In this document: positions 9,607-21,166 of the stretch, piece after piece | Numbering within the stretch: position 1 is the first letter of the stretch | Layout of the letters: each line of letters begins with the position of its first letter | DNA from: Chitinophagaceae bacterium | GTDB lineage: Bacteria; Bacteroidota; Bacteroidia; Chitinophagales; Chitinophagaceae | Reading direction: 5' to 3' | Assembly: GCA_016722465.1 (NCBI GenBank) | Contig: JADKJC010000001.1 | Coordinates: 620,001-684,000, forward strand | DNA: 64,000 nucleotides | The notes under the pieces: generated by a model | The model's input: only the letters and a program-made list of their open reading frames with translations | Databases searched by the model: none | Told to the model about the DNA's origin: nothing | Position numbers and translations under genes: made by a program

Positions 9607-9650
9607 GAATGATTTTAAAAAATAAGTTTTCTGCTTGTCATCAAGGATAA

Positions 9651-9684
9651 AGATCACCCTGGTAATGATAGGGTGATCTTTTTT
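9651..9684 (+). terminator. Rho-independent terminator after the cupredoxin gene
   Basis: A perfect 10-bp stem, AGATCACCCT (9651-9660) with AGGGTGATCT (9670-9679), a 9-nt loop and a T-run to 9684. It is well placed 45 nt after the stop of the cupredoxin gene. Confidence 0.9.
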
Positions 9685-9793
9685 ATGAGAATAACCCTGC
9701 GCCTTTTCCCAATTAAATGAAGTCCTGAAACTGTTGAATGGAGTATGTTTTATTTCCATATCATTTAAGAATTGTCGTTCATATATCTTGATC

Positions 9794-10369
9794 ATGAATA
9801 TTCAGCAGGTACGCATAGCAAATAGTTTATTGGTTGCAATCATAGTGGGATACGGCAGCCCGGATTATTGCTGGTACATTGCTGTTATGCAGTTGTCCCT
9901 GGAAATATTGAACCAACGTACATTGTATCTGCAACAACGCTTTCAGTTATACAATTTCATTTTATGGGTGTACAGCCTGGTGTTGCCGGAACGCCTGCGT
10001 ACTGACTATTTTTCTGAAACAACCGAATGGTTGATCAATAGTGCGGAACATCTGTTTTTTGGTATCGTCATTTGCCTGAAAGTATATATTTATACAGCAG
10101 TTTTCAGCAGCAATAAAAAACGTACCAGGTGGAACAGGGCACTGTTGGCATTGTTGCTATTTAATCTCATTGGCATTAGCAACGAAATATTTCAAAACCA
10201 TTTGTGTAGCCGGAGCCTGTTGGTATTTATTCCAGACAGCATTAAAGACATGGAGGTGAACCTGCTGGGCGCTGCGGTTTTTATGGTAGCGGTATGTTGC
10301 AGGGTATGGTGGTTAAAGTATAAAAGAAGCTCGCCGGCGAATTGTGTGAATTATATAACTATTAGATGA
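9794..10369 (+). CDS. Hypothetical integral membrane protein
   Basis: About 191 residues from ATG 9794 (an ATG at 9734 would add 20 unlikely residues ending SYILI). Hydrophobic segments fall at about residues 8-28, 52-64, 84-104, 120-136 and 160-177. The pattern (ISNEIFQNHLC between helices, a charged loop after about residue 105) is compatible with small VanZ-like or uncharacterised Bacteroidota membrane proteins, but I cannot assign a family. A terminator follows at 10437. Confidence 0.5.
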   Translation: MNIQQVRIANSLLVAIIVGYGSPDYCWYIAVMQLSLEILNQRTLYLQQRFQLYNFILWVYSLVLPERLRTDYFSETTEWLINSAEHLFFGIVICLKVYIYTAVFSSNKKRTRWNRALLALLLFNLIGISNEIFQNHLCSRSLLVFIPDSIKDMEVNLLGAAVFMVAVCCRVWWLKYKRSSPANCVNYITIR

Positions 10370-10436
10370 AATCATGTAACTGCCCCTGCTTGTCCTGCGT
10401 CTATCTTTGAAGAAGGTTTTTAGGATATTAGTGAAG

Positions 10437-10462
10437 AGGACTGGATTTATCCGGTCCTTTTC
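10437..10462 (+). terminator. Rho-independent terminator
   Basis: AGGACTGGA (10437-10445) pairs with TCCGGTCCT (10450-10458) around a TTTA tetraloop, with one G-U pair, followed by TTTT. It closes the membrane-protein gene 67 nt upstream. The rest of the 10370-10710 gap shows no gene or other feature. Confidence 0.8.
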
Positions 10463-10710
10463 ATTTTACACAACGGGGTACTGCCACTTCCAACAGGTTA
10501 CCAGGAACCAGCTACAATACACAAGTGACAAATCCACCTGAATGCCCCAAAATCAATTTCAGTCAGATAAAGAGAAAACAGCTACTGCAGAAATATTTAA
10601 TAACGAGATGGCCAGTTTGTAAATTCAGCTATTCATAATAAGTGGCTAACACTCCATAAAATAAAGCCCACATGATCGACACTGCCACTATAAAATAGAA
10701 TTACTCCAAC

Positions 10711-11244
10711 ATGTTAAATAGCCAGTTAATCACCATTGCCCGGCATGATGGCCATCAAATATCAACTGATGCATTCCAGCTATTAAAGCAGGAGTTTACA
10801 AAACGTGATCTTGATATCAGTCACATCGAATTGGCAGCAGTAAATAAAGCTCAGATAAAGCAGGAAGAGATTCAAAAATTCAAGGATATGCTGCTGATGA
10901 ATTTACGGGAGCCATCTGGAAATTCGCCATTGATGAAAAAGAAAATGGCAGTACCGATAGTGAGATCATGGCGGGCCTGAAGGAACGGGGGCTTGATGAA
11001 CCAGGTGTGCTTGCAACCCTGTTGAGTATCGAAAATAAATTGAAAGAAAATATCGACAGCCATGATACAAAAATGTTAGCAGGAAGTGCTGCTTTCTTTA
11101 TAGGCATTTTTATTACCTTACTCACCTACTCTGCGGCGAAAATTTCCGGCGGAACCTATATCATTACCTGGGACGCTATTCTTTTTGGCGCAGTAAGATT
11201 TTTGACGAGCCTGTCAGAAAAAGATGCTAACTCCGTGCATCTGA
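10711..11244 (+). CDS. Hypothetical protein with C-terminal membrane segments, frame broken at 10884
   Basis: The first frame (MLNSQLITIARHDGHQISTD..., charged and helical) breaks at the GG at 10884-10885. Restoring one G joins FKG to YAADEFTGAIWKFAIDEKENG and on through EIMAGLKERGLDEPG, so the two parts are one gene. The repaired C-terminus has a hydrophobic hairpin (SAAFFIGIFITLLTYSAAK, then ITWDAILFGAVRF). The 3' end is uncertain: the frame runs on into glpK, and a second break in the A-run near 11218-11222 would end it at about 11229-11244. I do not recognise the family. It may be soluble-domain plus membrane-anchor, with no evident link to glycerol metabolism. Confidence 0.5.
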
Positions 11245-11332
11245 ATAAATTCCTTTTGATCAAAAAGAAAAACCTACTGCCAATTCTTCAAAGGTTCCAA
11301 CTTTCCGCTACCTTCAAAACAAAATCGCTGCC

Positions 11333-12817
11333 ATGTCCAAATATATTCTTGCCCTTGACCAGGGCACAACCAGTTCGAGGGCCATTGTATTTAACCAGGC
11401 GGGTGAAATCATCGCTACTGCACAAAAAGAATTCACGCAGATTTTTCCTCAGCCCGGCTGGGTGGAGCATGACCCCATTGAAATATGGAGTACCCAATTG
11501 GGCGTAGCTGTAGAAGCCATCAGCAAAGCAGGATTGATCCCTTCAGACATTGCTGCCATTGGCATTACCAACCAGCGGGAAACAACCGTAGTATGGGAAA
11601 GGGCAACAGGTAAACCGATCTACAATGCTATTGTATGGCAGGACAGGAGGACGGCTGCTTTTTGTGATGAGCTGAAAGCAAGGCAGGTAGAGAATGTAAT
11701 ACGAAACAATACCGGCCTGGTGATAGATGCTTATTTCAGCGGCACCAAAATAAGATGGATACTCGACCATGTGCCCGGCGCAAGGGAGAAAGCAACAGAA
11801 GGACAATTGTGTTTTGGCACCATTGATACCTGGCTGCTCTGGAACCTTACTAACGGCGCTGTGCATGCCACTGATGTAAGCAATGCCAGCAGAACAATGC
11901 TCTGTAACATTCACACCGGGCAATGGGATGGTGACCTGCAGGATATTCTCGGCGTGCCGGGTAACATGTTGCCCAGCATTAAAAGCAGTAGTGAAATATT
12001 CGGTTACACATCGGGCAATTTCAGCAATGCAAAGATCCCTATTTCAGGAATTGCAGGCGATCAGCAGAGCGCTTTGTTTGGCCAGCTCTGCACACAACCC
12101 GGCATGGTAAAAAATACGTATGGTACCGGTTGTTTTATGTTGATGAACACCGGTGATCAACCTGTTATTTCAAGAAACAATTTACTTACTACCATTGCAT
12201 GGAAAGTAAACGGCATTACCCAATATGCACTGGAGGGCAGTGTATTTATTGCCGGCGCTGTAACTCAGTGGCTGAGGGATGGGCTGGGAATCATCCGTAC
12301 TTCTGCAGAAATAGAAACACTGGCTAAACAGGTGGATACTAACGGTGGGGTTTACCTTGTGCCTGCATTTGTTGGCCTGGGGGCTCCTTACTGGAAACAG
12401 GATGCCAGGGGAACCATCACCGGCTTAACAAGAGGAAGCACAGCAGCACACATTGCAAGAGCAGCATTGGAGAGCATTGCTTATCAAACAATGGATGTGC
12501 TGAAAGCAATGGAAAATGATTCCGGTATTTCCATCAAAGAATTGAGAGTGGATGGTGGTGCAACGGGTAATGATTTGTTGATGCAGTTTCAAAGCGATAT
12601 ACTCAACACAAAAGTATTGCGGCCAAAAGTTACAGAAACAACAGCTTTAGGGGCTGCGTACCTGGCAGGACTTGCAGTAGGTTACTGGAAGAGCGTGGAA
12701 GATATACAACAGCAATGGCAGATCGATAAAACATTTGAAAATAATATGGAAGAAGCTGAAAGGGATGTGCTGACAAAGGAATGGCACAGGGCAGTGCAGG
12801 CAGCGATCAGCTATTAG
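11333..12817 (+). CDS. glpK: Glycerol kinase
   Basis: The 494-residue protein has the usual FGGY-kinase length and motifs: [15 protein letters not shown] at residues 5-19, [34 protein letters not shown] and [16 protein letters not shown]. It phosphorylates glycerol with ATP to glycerol-3-phosphate in the cytosol. It is first in a glpK-glpD-glpF run in the same direction. The stop is TAG, showing TAG works as a terminator in this genome. The preceding hypothetical frame overlaps only because that gene is frame-broken. Confidence 0.97.
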   Translation: MSKYILALDQGTTSSRAIVFNQAGEIIATAQKEFTQIFPQPGWVEHDPIEIWSTQLGVAVEAISKAGLIPSDIAAIGITNQRETTVVWERATGKPIYNAIVWQDRRTAAFCDELKARQVENVIRNNTGLVIDAYFSGTKIRWILDHVPGAREKATEGQLCFGTIDTWLLWNLTNGAVHATDVSNASRTMLCNIHTGQWDGDLQDILGVPGNMLPSIKSSSEIFGYTSGNFSNAKIPISGIAGDQQSALFGQLCTQPGMVKNTYGTGCFMLMNTGDQPVISRNNLLTTIAWKVNGITQYALEGSVFIAGAVTQWLRDGLGIIRTSAEIETLAKQVDTNGGVYLVPAFVGLGAPYWKQDARGTITGLTRGSTAAHIARAALESIAYQTMDVLKAMENDSGISIKELRVDGGATGNDLLMQFQSDILNTKVLRPKVTETTALGAAYLAGLAVGYWKSVEDIQQQWQIDKTFENNMEEAERDVLTKEWHRAVQAAISY

Positions 12818-12822
12818 CATTC

Positions 12823-12875
12823 CACGCAAAGACGCAATGAACTTCGCTTCTTATCTTCCTTTGCTTCTTTGCGTG
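12823..12875. repeat. Imperfect inverted repeat (CACGCAAAGACGCAA) between glpK and glpD
   Basis: CACGCAAAGACGCAA (12823-12837) and TTGCTTCTTTGCGTG (12861-12875) are complementary at 14 of 15 positions across a 23-nt spacer. GCAAAGACGCAA-type intergenic palindromes are common in Bacteroidota genomes (recollection, not checked). It could be a dispersed repeat or an intercistronic mRNA hairpin within the glp operon. Confidence 0.6.
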
Positions 12876-12892
12876 AAAAATCCTCCATAAAA

Positions 12893-14445
12893 ATGAACCG
12901 CAGCGAATCCATACAACAACTAACAGCAACCCCCCAATGGGATATTTTGATCATTGGTGGCGGTGCAACAGGATTGGGTTGTGCAGTAGATGCTGCCAGC
13001 CGTGGTTACAAAACATTGCTGCTGGAAAAACATGATTTTGCAAAAGGCAGCTCCAGCCGTGCCACCAAACTGGTACATGGTGGTGTAAGATACCTGGCAC
13101 AGGGTAACATACGATTGGTAAAAGAAGCATTGATGGAAAGAGGAAGGCTCTTAAAAAATGCTCCTCATGTTTGTCATACCCTTGCATTTGTGGTGCCTTT
13201 TTATCAATGGTGGCAAAAATGGTATTATGGCTTTGGATTGTGGCTGTACGAATTGCTATCCGGTAAACTAAGTTTGGGGCCAACAAAATTCTTATCCAAA
13301 AAAGGAGCATTGAGAAACCTGCCCGACCTGGAAGGAGAAAAACTGAGCGGCGGCATTTTGTATTTTGACGGCCAGTTTGATGACAGCCGGCTTGCCATCA
13401 ATCTTGCACAAACAGCAACTGAGCAGGGAGCAACAGTAATCAATTATGCCGTAGTAACGGGTTTTATAAAGGAGGTAAATACTATTACCGGGGTAATTGC
13501 GAAAGATGAACTAAGTAATGAGCAATTTCGAATAAAAACAAAAGCAGTGATCAATGCTACAGGTGTATTTGCTGATGAAATTTTGCAATTAGCAGGAGGG
13601 CACAACAAGCAAACCATTACACCCTCGCAGGGAATAAACCTGGTGGTTGACAAGCATTTTTTTAAAGGTAGTGCAGGGTTGATGGTACCTAAAACGGACG
13701 ATGGCCGTGTATTGTTTGCCATACCCTGGCATGATAAAGTTTTATTAGGAACTACTGACACCCTGTTGAAAATATTATTACCGAACCTGTGCCGTTGAAA
13801 ACAGAAATTGATTTTGTGCTCAGCCATTTTAACCGTTATGCTTCTTCGGCTATTGGTTATGCTGATGTGAAAGCTGTGTTTGCCGGCTTGAGGCCATTGG
13901 CAAAAAGCAGTAATACAAAGAAGACAGCCGTGATGCCGAGAGATCATCATATAGAAGTACTGCCATCCGGCATGATACACGTAACCGGTGGCAAATGGAC
14001 AACTTACCGGAACATGGCGGAACATGCCATAGATAAAGCCATCAAACAGGCAGGATTAAAACAGGCGGATTGCAAAACAAACAACCTGCAACTTCATGGA
14101 TGGACTTCAACAAATGAAGTATCACATTTATCTATCTATGGAAGCGATGCTGCATCAATAAAAAAAATGATAGAGGAGGATGTTTCCCTGGCAGAAAAAA
14201 TTCATCCAAAATATCCTTATACCAAAGCAGAAGTAAAATGGATGATACAGCATGAAATGGCAATGACAGTGGAAGATATTTTAGCAAGAAGGATAAGACT
14301 GCTGTTCTTAGATGCAAAGGCAGCTATGGAAGCAGCAGAAACTATTGCACTGGCAATGGCAGCAGAAATGAAGAAAGATCAGCAATGGATCAACGAACAA
14401 CTTTCAACATTTATCAATTTGGCAAAAGGGTATTTATTGAAATGA
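12893..14445 (+). CDS. glpD: Glycerol-3-phosphate dehydrogenase (FAD, quinone-linked), one frameshift
   Basis: Starts at ATG 12893 (MNRSESIQQL). The N-terminal part has the FAD motif WDILIIGGGATGLGCAVDA and GSSSRATKLVHGGVRYL; the C-terminal part has HVTGGKWTTYRNMAEHA-type sequence and a helical DUF-like tail. The frame breaks at the CCC at 13761-13763: adding one C restores TTDTPVENIITEPVPLKTEID across the junction and gives 517 residues, normal for GlpD. It oxidises glycerol-3-phosphate to dihydroxyacetone phosphate at the inner membrane, passing electrons to quinone. It lies between the kinase and the glycerol channel, as expected for a glycerol operon. The break is probably a base-call error. 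Confidence 0.92.
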
Positions 14446-14528
14446 AGAAATTAAAAAATGAAGGAATTAAGGAATATGCAGATTGAACACAACTCATAAC
14501 TCATCATTCATAACTCAAAACTAAAAAC

Positions 14529-15233
14529 ATGTCTCCTTTCATTTCAGAATTTGTTGGCACTTCTATGTTGATATTATTGGGCAACGGGGTAGTTGCCAAT
14601 GTGGTGCTGAATAAAACCAAGGGCAACAGCAGTGGCTGGATCGTAATCACTTTTGGCTGGGCGATGGGCGTATTTGTAGGTGTGTATACAAGTGCAGCTG
14701 CAAGTGGCGCTCATTTAAACCCTGCAGTTACCATAGCCCTTGCAGTAAAAAGCAGTGACTGGATCAATGTGCCCTTATATATTACTGCACAACTGCTGGG
14801 AGCAATGTTTGGATCATTGCTGGTGTGGTTGAGTTACCGCCAGCATTTTGATGAAACGTCAGATGCCAATTTACAACTGGCCGTGTTTTGCACTGCACCC
14901 GCAATAAGAAGCCCATTCAATAATTTTATTTCAGAACTCATTGGCACTTTTGTATTGATCATTGGTGTATTATTCCTGAGTTCGCCTGAATCAAAACTCG
15001 GTTCATTGGATGCATTGCCTGTTGCGTTGCTGGTACTGGCCATTGGTTTATCGCTGGGCGGCACTACCGGTTACGCTATCAATCCGGCAAGAGATCTTGG
15101 GCCACGGATCATGCATTTTATTTTACCCATTAAAAATAAACGGGACAGCGACTGGGGTTATTGCTGGATACCGGTAGTGGCTCCTGTTACCGGAGCCATA
15201 CTGGCTGTTGTAGTATTTGGATTAATAAAATAA
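14529..15233 (+). CDS. glpF: Aquaglyceroporin / glycerol uptake facilitator
   Basis: A 234-residue MIP-family channel with six hydrophobic segments and both half-helix signatures: HLNPAVT (residues 62-68) and AINPARD (about 183-189). Asp after the second NPAR is the residue that marks glycerol-conducting members. It lets glycerol diffuse across the inner membrane for GlpK to trap. It sits 83 nt after glpD in the same direction; the gap is low-complexity (ACTCATAACTCATC-like). The order glpK-glpD-glpF completes the pathway from uptake to dihydroxyacetone phosphate. Confidence 0.93.
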   Translation: MSPFISEFVGTSMLILLGNGVVANVVLNKTKGNSSGWIVITFGWAMGVFVGVYTSAAASGAHLNPAVTIALAVKSSDWINVPLYITAQLLGAMFGSLLVWLSYRQHFDETSDANLQLAVFCTAPAIRSPFNNFISELIGTFVLIIGVLFLSSPESKLGSLDALPVALLVLAIGLSLGGTTGYAINPARDLGPRIMHFILPIKNKRDSDWGYCWIPVVAPVTGAILAVVVFGLIK

Positions 15234-15363
15234 CAATTACTGCTTTAAGCATTTATATATTTATACATGTTCCTGCAATTAAGCCGCTAAGGTTTCAACA
15301 CTCAATACAACTTCCAAAGCAAACACTTAAATTTACAGCCTGTTTGTAACGAAGTTATGTACC

Positions 15364-17539
15364 ATGAAGAAATGCTTCCTGCTGTTTATTTCTTTCCTCT
15401 CACTTGGCATAGCAAAAAGCGATTCCTAGTTTTTCTGTTATATCATCCGGTTTAAAAATAAAACAGGCACGCCTTATTCAATCAATAATCCTTCGGCATT
15501 TCTAACACAACGTGCCATTGACCGCAGAACAAGGTATGGCATTGCAATAGATGAAACAGATCTGCCAATAACACCCCGCTATATCGACAGCATTCTGCAG
15601 GCAGGCAATGTTACTATCATTAACAGCAGCAAATGGCTGAACCAGGTTTGTATTTCCACCACAGATTCGGCGGCACTAAATAAAATAAACGGTTTTGATT
15701 TTGTGTTGTCCTCATCTGCTATTGCAGCCAAAACACGAAGCACCGCACAACCAGTGAACAAACAACTGGATGCTCCTGCTTTGTTTACACCGGCAACTCC
15801 TGCTTCTGTACAGAACACAACTGATTTTTACAGCTACGGCTCATCCTACGACCAGGTGCATATTCACAACGCAGAATTTTTACACAATTACAATTTCAGG
15901 GGACAGGGCATGCAAATGGCCATCATTGATGATGGCTTTGCCAACTTTCTTACACTACCCACTTTTGATAGTGCAAGAAACAATAATCAAATTTTGGGTA
16001 CCTGGGATTTTGTGACCAACAACAGCAGTGTAAATGAAGATGACAGCCACGGCATGAAATGTTTCAGCACCATTGCGGCCAACATGCCGGGCACTTTTGT
16101 AGGTACTGCACCAGCCGCTTCCTACTAGCTGTACCGTTCAGAAGATATCGGTTCTGAATACCCGATTGAAGAACAAAACTGGGTGGCCGCCGCAGAAAGA
16201 GCCGATAGTTTGGGCGTGGATGTATTTACCACTTCACTTGGATATACCACTTTTGATAACAGCAGTTTCAACCATACCTATGCCGATATGAACGGCAACA
16301 GCACCATTATGGCACGTGCTGCCAACCTTGCGGTAAAAAAAGGAATACTGGCGCTGGCAGCAGCAGGCAATGATGGCAATAATAGCTGGCATTATATCTC
16401 AACACAGGGCGATGCAGACAGTGTATTGACCATTGGCGCAGTGAATGTAAACAGGCAGGTGGCCAGTTTTAGCAGTTATGGCCCCAACAGCGATGGGCAA
16501 ATAAAACCGGATATTGCAGCCATGGGTTCCAGCGTAGTTGTGGCAGGCACCAGTACCGGGCAACCTGTTTTTGGCAATGGAACATCTTATGCCGCCCCCA
16601 TCATGGCGGGCATTACCACCTGCTTATGGCAGGCATTTCCTGAAATAAAAAACACCGCTATCGTACAGGGCCTCCGGGAGTCGGGAGACAGGTACAGCAA
16701 CCCAGACGACCGAAGCGGCTACGGCATTCCGGATAAAAAAAGCCTTTGTCAATTTTATCAAACAACTGCATACACAATCTGCAGCAATCACTAACTGCAA
16801 TGCAATATTTACCATCAGCATCAAAGCTGCTTTAAATATGGATGTGGTGATGGAAAGGATGTTGCCATCAGATACCAACTATGTTGCCATTTCAACGTTT
16901 AGTTTTACCGGCAGCTTTGCCAACAGGGTATTTACTTATAGTGATCCGCTGTTGAATTATACAAGCGGTGTAAATATTAAATACCGCCTGAAAATGAATA
17001 TAGGAGCGGATACCAGTTTTTATGCAGATTCTATAACATTGGCTTACAACAGCCAGTGTGCTGAAGTAACAGAAAGAAAGCTCTGCCCCAATACTGCTAC
17101 TTATTTTTCTGTTGAGCCTTTACCCGGTTATACCTACAAATGGCAGGTAGATATGGGCAGTGGCTATACCGACATCATCAATAACAGCAATTACAGTGGT
17201 GCTACCAGCAGGATACTCATTTTAAATAACCTGCCTCAAAATTTTTATGGTTACAAATACAGGTGCCATCAAACCATTGGCAGTACAACTTTATATAGCA
17301 CACCTGTCACCTTAAAATTTGCCAGTGAATGGACGGGCGCTGTAAGTTCTGCCTGGGAAGACAGCAGTAACTGGAGCTGCGGCATTATTCCCACACAATA
17401 TATAGATGTAAGTATCAGTGGGGAAGTGAGTAATTTCCCTGTTGTAAATGCCAATGCTGCTTGTCATGCACTTATTACTTTGCCTGGTGCTACGGTTACA
17501 GTAAAAAATGGATTAAAGCTTGACATTGCAGGTCATTAG
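15364..17539 (+). pseudogene. Subtilisin-like serine protease (S8) with C-terminal surface module, broken by two TAG codons and one frameshift
   Basis: From ATG 15364 the frame encodes a signal peptide, an inhibitor-like propeptide region (PYSINNPSAFLTQRAIDRR) and a subtilase domain: catalytic Asp in MAIIDDGF, His in DDSHGMKC, Ser in NGTSYAAPIMAG. In-frame TAG codons interrupt at 15427-15429 (just after the signal peptide) and 16126-16128 (APAASY-stop-LYRSED, where relatives have Trp). A seven-A run at 16734-16741 shifts frame; removing one A restores continuity. The last 70 residues form a Trp-rich module (EWTGAVSSAWEDSSNW...) shared with two other proteins here. Repaired length is about 724 residues. 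It may be a true pseudogene, since three lesions are present, or partly error. Confidence 0.75.
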
Positions 17540-17681
17540 CTGAAATACAGGTTGCACGCTGCAAGAACCGCCCGATAGTATTCCTCCCCTGAACGGAGCG
17601 TCGCCTCCGCTGCCCAATCAGGGCTCAAAACCCTGTTACAAAAAATCCGGATTCCTATTTCTATTTTCAAACGGCAACCCT

Positions 17682-17689
17682 TACCTTTG
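17682..17689 (+). promoter_or_regulatory. -7 promoter element (TACCTTTG) of atpD
   Basis: TACCTTTG is an exact TAnnTTTG match 51 nt before the atpD start. A -33 TTTG box is not clear at the usual spacing. Upstream (about 17593-17635) are small GC-rich hairpins that may end the previous transcript. Confidence 0.5.
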
Positions 17690-17728
17690 CCGCCGAAATC
17701 AATAGCCCCGCTTGCAAAGGGGTTTTAA

Positions 17729-19243
<1,515 letters not shown>

Positions 19244-19245
19244 GA

Positions 19246-19661
19246 GTAGTAAGTACTAAGTAATTAGTAGTTAGTATGAATAAATTTAAAGAGTTAACTG
19301 TTTGGCAGAAGCCTATGGATTTAGCCGAAGAAGTTTACAAGCTAACTACTGGTTTCCCAAGTGATGAAAAGTTTGGATTACAATCCCAAATTAAGCGTTG
19401 TGTTGTATCAATTGCATCTAATATTGCAGAAGGTGCTGGCAGAAATTCAAAAAATGAATTCAGGCGCTTTTAAGTATTGCACTTGGATCGGGCTACGAGT
19501 TAGAAACGCAATTGTCACTAGCATTCAGGTTTAATTATATTAATAACAATAGTTTAGATAGTGTGTCAGTAAAACTCTCAGAGATTCAGAAAATGATAAT
19601 AGGCTTAAGCAAGAGTTTAAACTAACTACTAACTACTAACTACTAACTACTATCTACTAAA
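19246..19661. repeat. Inverted low-complexity tracts bracketing the S23-type gene
   Basis: The left tract (19246-19275) is made of GTAGTAAGTACTAAG/TTAGTAGTTAGT words and runs up to the S23 start; the right tract (19620-19661) is repeated ACTAACTACTAACTAC ending at the atpC start. TAGTAGTTAGT and ACTAACTACTA are complementary, so the arms could pair across the whole 350-bp gene. This looks like the ends of an inserted unit that interrupted the atpD-atpC gap. Confidence 0.6.
19276..19625 (+). CDS. Four-helix bundle protein (23S rRNA intervening-sequence / S23 family), one frameshift
   Basis: MNKFKELTVWQKPMDLAEEVY, FPSDEKFGLQSQIKR and SIASNIAEGAGR are the family signature. The frame stops early at RRF, but restoring one T in the TTTT run at 19468-19471 continues into LSIALGSGYELETQL and a normal C-terminus, giving 116 residues. 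Members fold as a four-helix bundle, form oligomers and occur either inside 23S rRNA genes or free in genomes; the related Avd protein serves diversity-generating retroelements. No such element is visible here. The function in this setting is unknown. Its position between two ATP synthase genes suggests insertion. Confidence 0.85.
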
Positions 19662-19913
19662 ATGATATTAGAGATCCTCACTCCAGAACGTAAAATTTTC
19701 AGCGGCGATGTTTACGGCGTTCAATTGCCGGGCATCAGCGGTTCCTTTGAAGTATTGGAAAAGCATGCGCCATTAGTAAGTGCATTGAAAGCCGGCAAAC
19801 TGAAAATTCTTACTGACAAAACGAATACTGTTTCTTACGCCATACAAAGTGGTTTTGCAGAAGTAATCAATAACAAAACTACTGTATTAGTGGAAGGCGC
19901 TGAAGAGATTTAA
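19662..19913 (+). CDS. atpC: F0F1 ATP synthase subunit epsilon
   Basis: 83 residues corresponding to the N-terminal beta-sandwich of AtpC: MILEILTPERKIFSGDV, LPGISGSFEVLEKHAPLVSAL and IQSGFAEV. The C-terminal helical hairpin that inhibits rotation in other phyla is absent, as is usual in Bacteroidota. It is part of the central stalk of F1. It is separated from atpD by the S23 unit and followed by a terminator, so atpD-S23-atpC probably form one transcript. Confidence 0.93.
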   Translation: MILEILTPERKIFSGDVYGVQLPGISGSFEVLEKHAPLVSALKAGKLKILTDKTNTVSYAIQSGFAEVINNKTTVLVEGAEEI

Positions 19914-19940
19914 GATTGTACTTCGATTAACTGTTTATAG

Positions 19941-19971
19941 TCCCGTGTTATTTATAGCACGGGATTTTTTT
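19941..19971 (+). terminator. Rho-independent terminator after atpC
   Basis: TCCCGTG (19941-19947) pairs with CACGGGA (19958-19964) followed by seven T (19965-19971), 27 nt after the atpC stop. Confidence 0.88.
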
Positions 19972-20004
19972 GTTATCCTGAGCTTGTCAAAGTATGTTGA
20001 AGGG

Positions 20005-20445
20005 TTACTCACCCGGCTTAAAAATATCTTTGAAAATATTGGCGCCTGATAATTCTTCAATGTCACCCAGCTCCAGTTCCAGCGCCCTGGTGCTTTTGTT
20101 GATTTCGAGCAAGGAAAGTACAATGGAGATGGTAAGACAAATGAGGCTGGTGGCAAATATCCAGTTTGCAACCAGCATCCATCCCCGGAAAATGCAATAC
20201 ATGCACAATACACAACACAGAAAACTAAAAATACCAAAGCTCTGCATATAACGGATCAGGTTAAGCCTGCTCCGGATGTTTTTTATCTGCCGCAGCAAAT
20301 GGGCTTCTTTTTCCCCCCGGTTGTATTCGTCGTGCAGCTTTCGTACAAGTGCAGCCAATGACAGAAAGCGATTGGTATAAGCCAGCATCAGCAACGTAAT
20401 GGCCGGAAACAATAAAGCAGGGGTATTGATGTTTATTTCTAACAT
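20005..20445 (-). CDS. DUF2721 family membrane protein
   Basis: About 146 residues. The N-terminal hydrophobic segment (NTPALLFPAITLLMLAYTNRFL) followed by a charged helical loop (RKLHDEYNRGE...RQIKNIRSRLNLIRYMQ) and two more hydrophobic segments match DUF2721 proteins. These are inner-membrane proteins of unknown role. ATG 20445 is preferred over 20466 because relatives begin MLEI-NTPALLFP. It converges on atpC. Confidence 0.8.
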   Translation of the reverse strand: MLEININTPALLFPAITLLMLAYTNRFLSLAALVRKLHDEYNRGEKEAHLLRQIKNIRSRLNLIRYMQSFGIFSFLCCVLCMYCIFRGWMLVANWIFATSLICLTISIVLSLLEINKSTRALELELGDIEELSGANIFKDIFKPGE

Positions 20446-20480
20446 GCCGTAAATGTACTGCAGCAAGGGAGAATAAAAAA

Positions 20481-21107
20481 TTACAAGCCGACAGGCAGAA
20501 CTGCTTTTTGGGCCGCCGCTTTTTTATCCATCCATTTTTGAATCTTATAAGCGGCCCAAGCACTGCCGGCACCTATTAACGCACCAACAAATACATCACT
20601 CGGATAATGCACTCCCTGGTACATACGGGCATAGCCAACAGAAACAGCCCAGGCATAAGAGGGCACAACCACATACCATTTTTTATACAGCAGGCTCAAT
20701 GAAGTGGCAGAATAAAAAGCGGAAGATGTATGACCTGACGGGAATGAATAGCCTTCCGGGTTTACCCTGTTGATGATAAATGGATATTTTTCATAAGGCC
20801 TTGCCCTTTGCATAATTCTTTTGGTGCCCTGTGTGATGATGGTAGATAAAATATAACCTCCGGCCATATAAGCCGCATCCTTTTGAAGTTTTTTATCATG
20901 TGTTGCAAGGCCAACGGTGAGTAAGGTAACAGGTGCTGCAATATTTACTATGATAACACTCTGTGTAACCGTTTTGCTGAAATCAGTTTTAAAAGAAGAC
21001 TCATTTTCATTGATGGATTTCAGCAGGTCAATATCAAAATTCTGTGCATTAACAGCAGCAGTTAACAAAACAACAGCAGCGGTGAACCAGGCTTTTAAAA
21101 ACATCAT
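20481..21107 (-). CDS. PAP2 family phosphatase
   Basis: 208 residues with a signal or first membrane helix and the three phosphatase motifs: KRIMQRARP, PSGHTSSAF and GYARMYQGVHYPSD, in the order and spacing of PAP2 lipid phosphatases. Likely dephosphorylates a membrane lipid phosphate such as undecaprenyl pyrophosphate or phosphatidic acid, with the active site on the periplasmic side. The specific substrate cannot be read from sequence. The gene stands alone; a near-consensus -7 box (TATCTTGC) lies about 25 nt upstream. Confidence 0.9.
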   Translation of the reverse strand: MMFLKAWFTAAVVLLTAAVNAQNFDIDLLKSINENESSFKTDFSKTVTQSVIIVNIAAPVTLLTVGLATHDKKLQKDAAYMAGGYILSTIITQGTKRIMQRARPYEKYPFIINRVNPEGYSFPSGHTSSAFYSATSLSLLYKKWYVVVPSYAWAVSVGYARMYQGVHYPSDVFVGALIGAGSAWAAYKIQKWMDKKAAAQKAVLPVGL

Positions 21108-21166
21108 TGTTGAAAATTACAATATAGAAAGTTGCAAGATAGCCGCTCAACCCTGCTATTTAAAAA

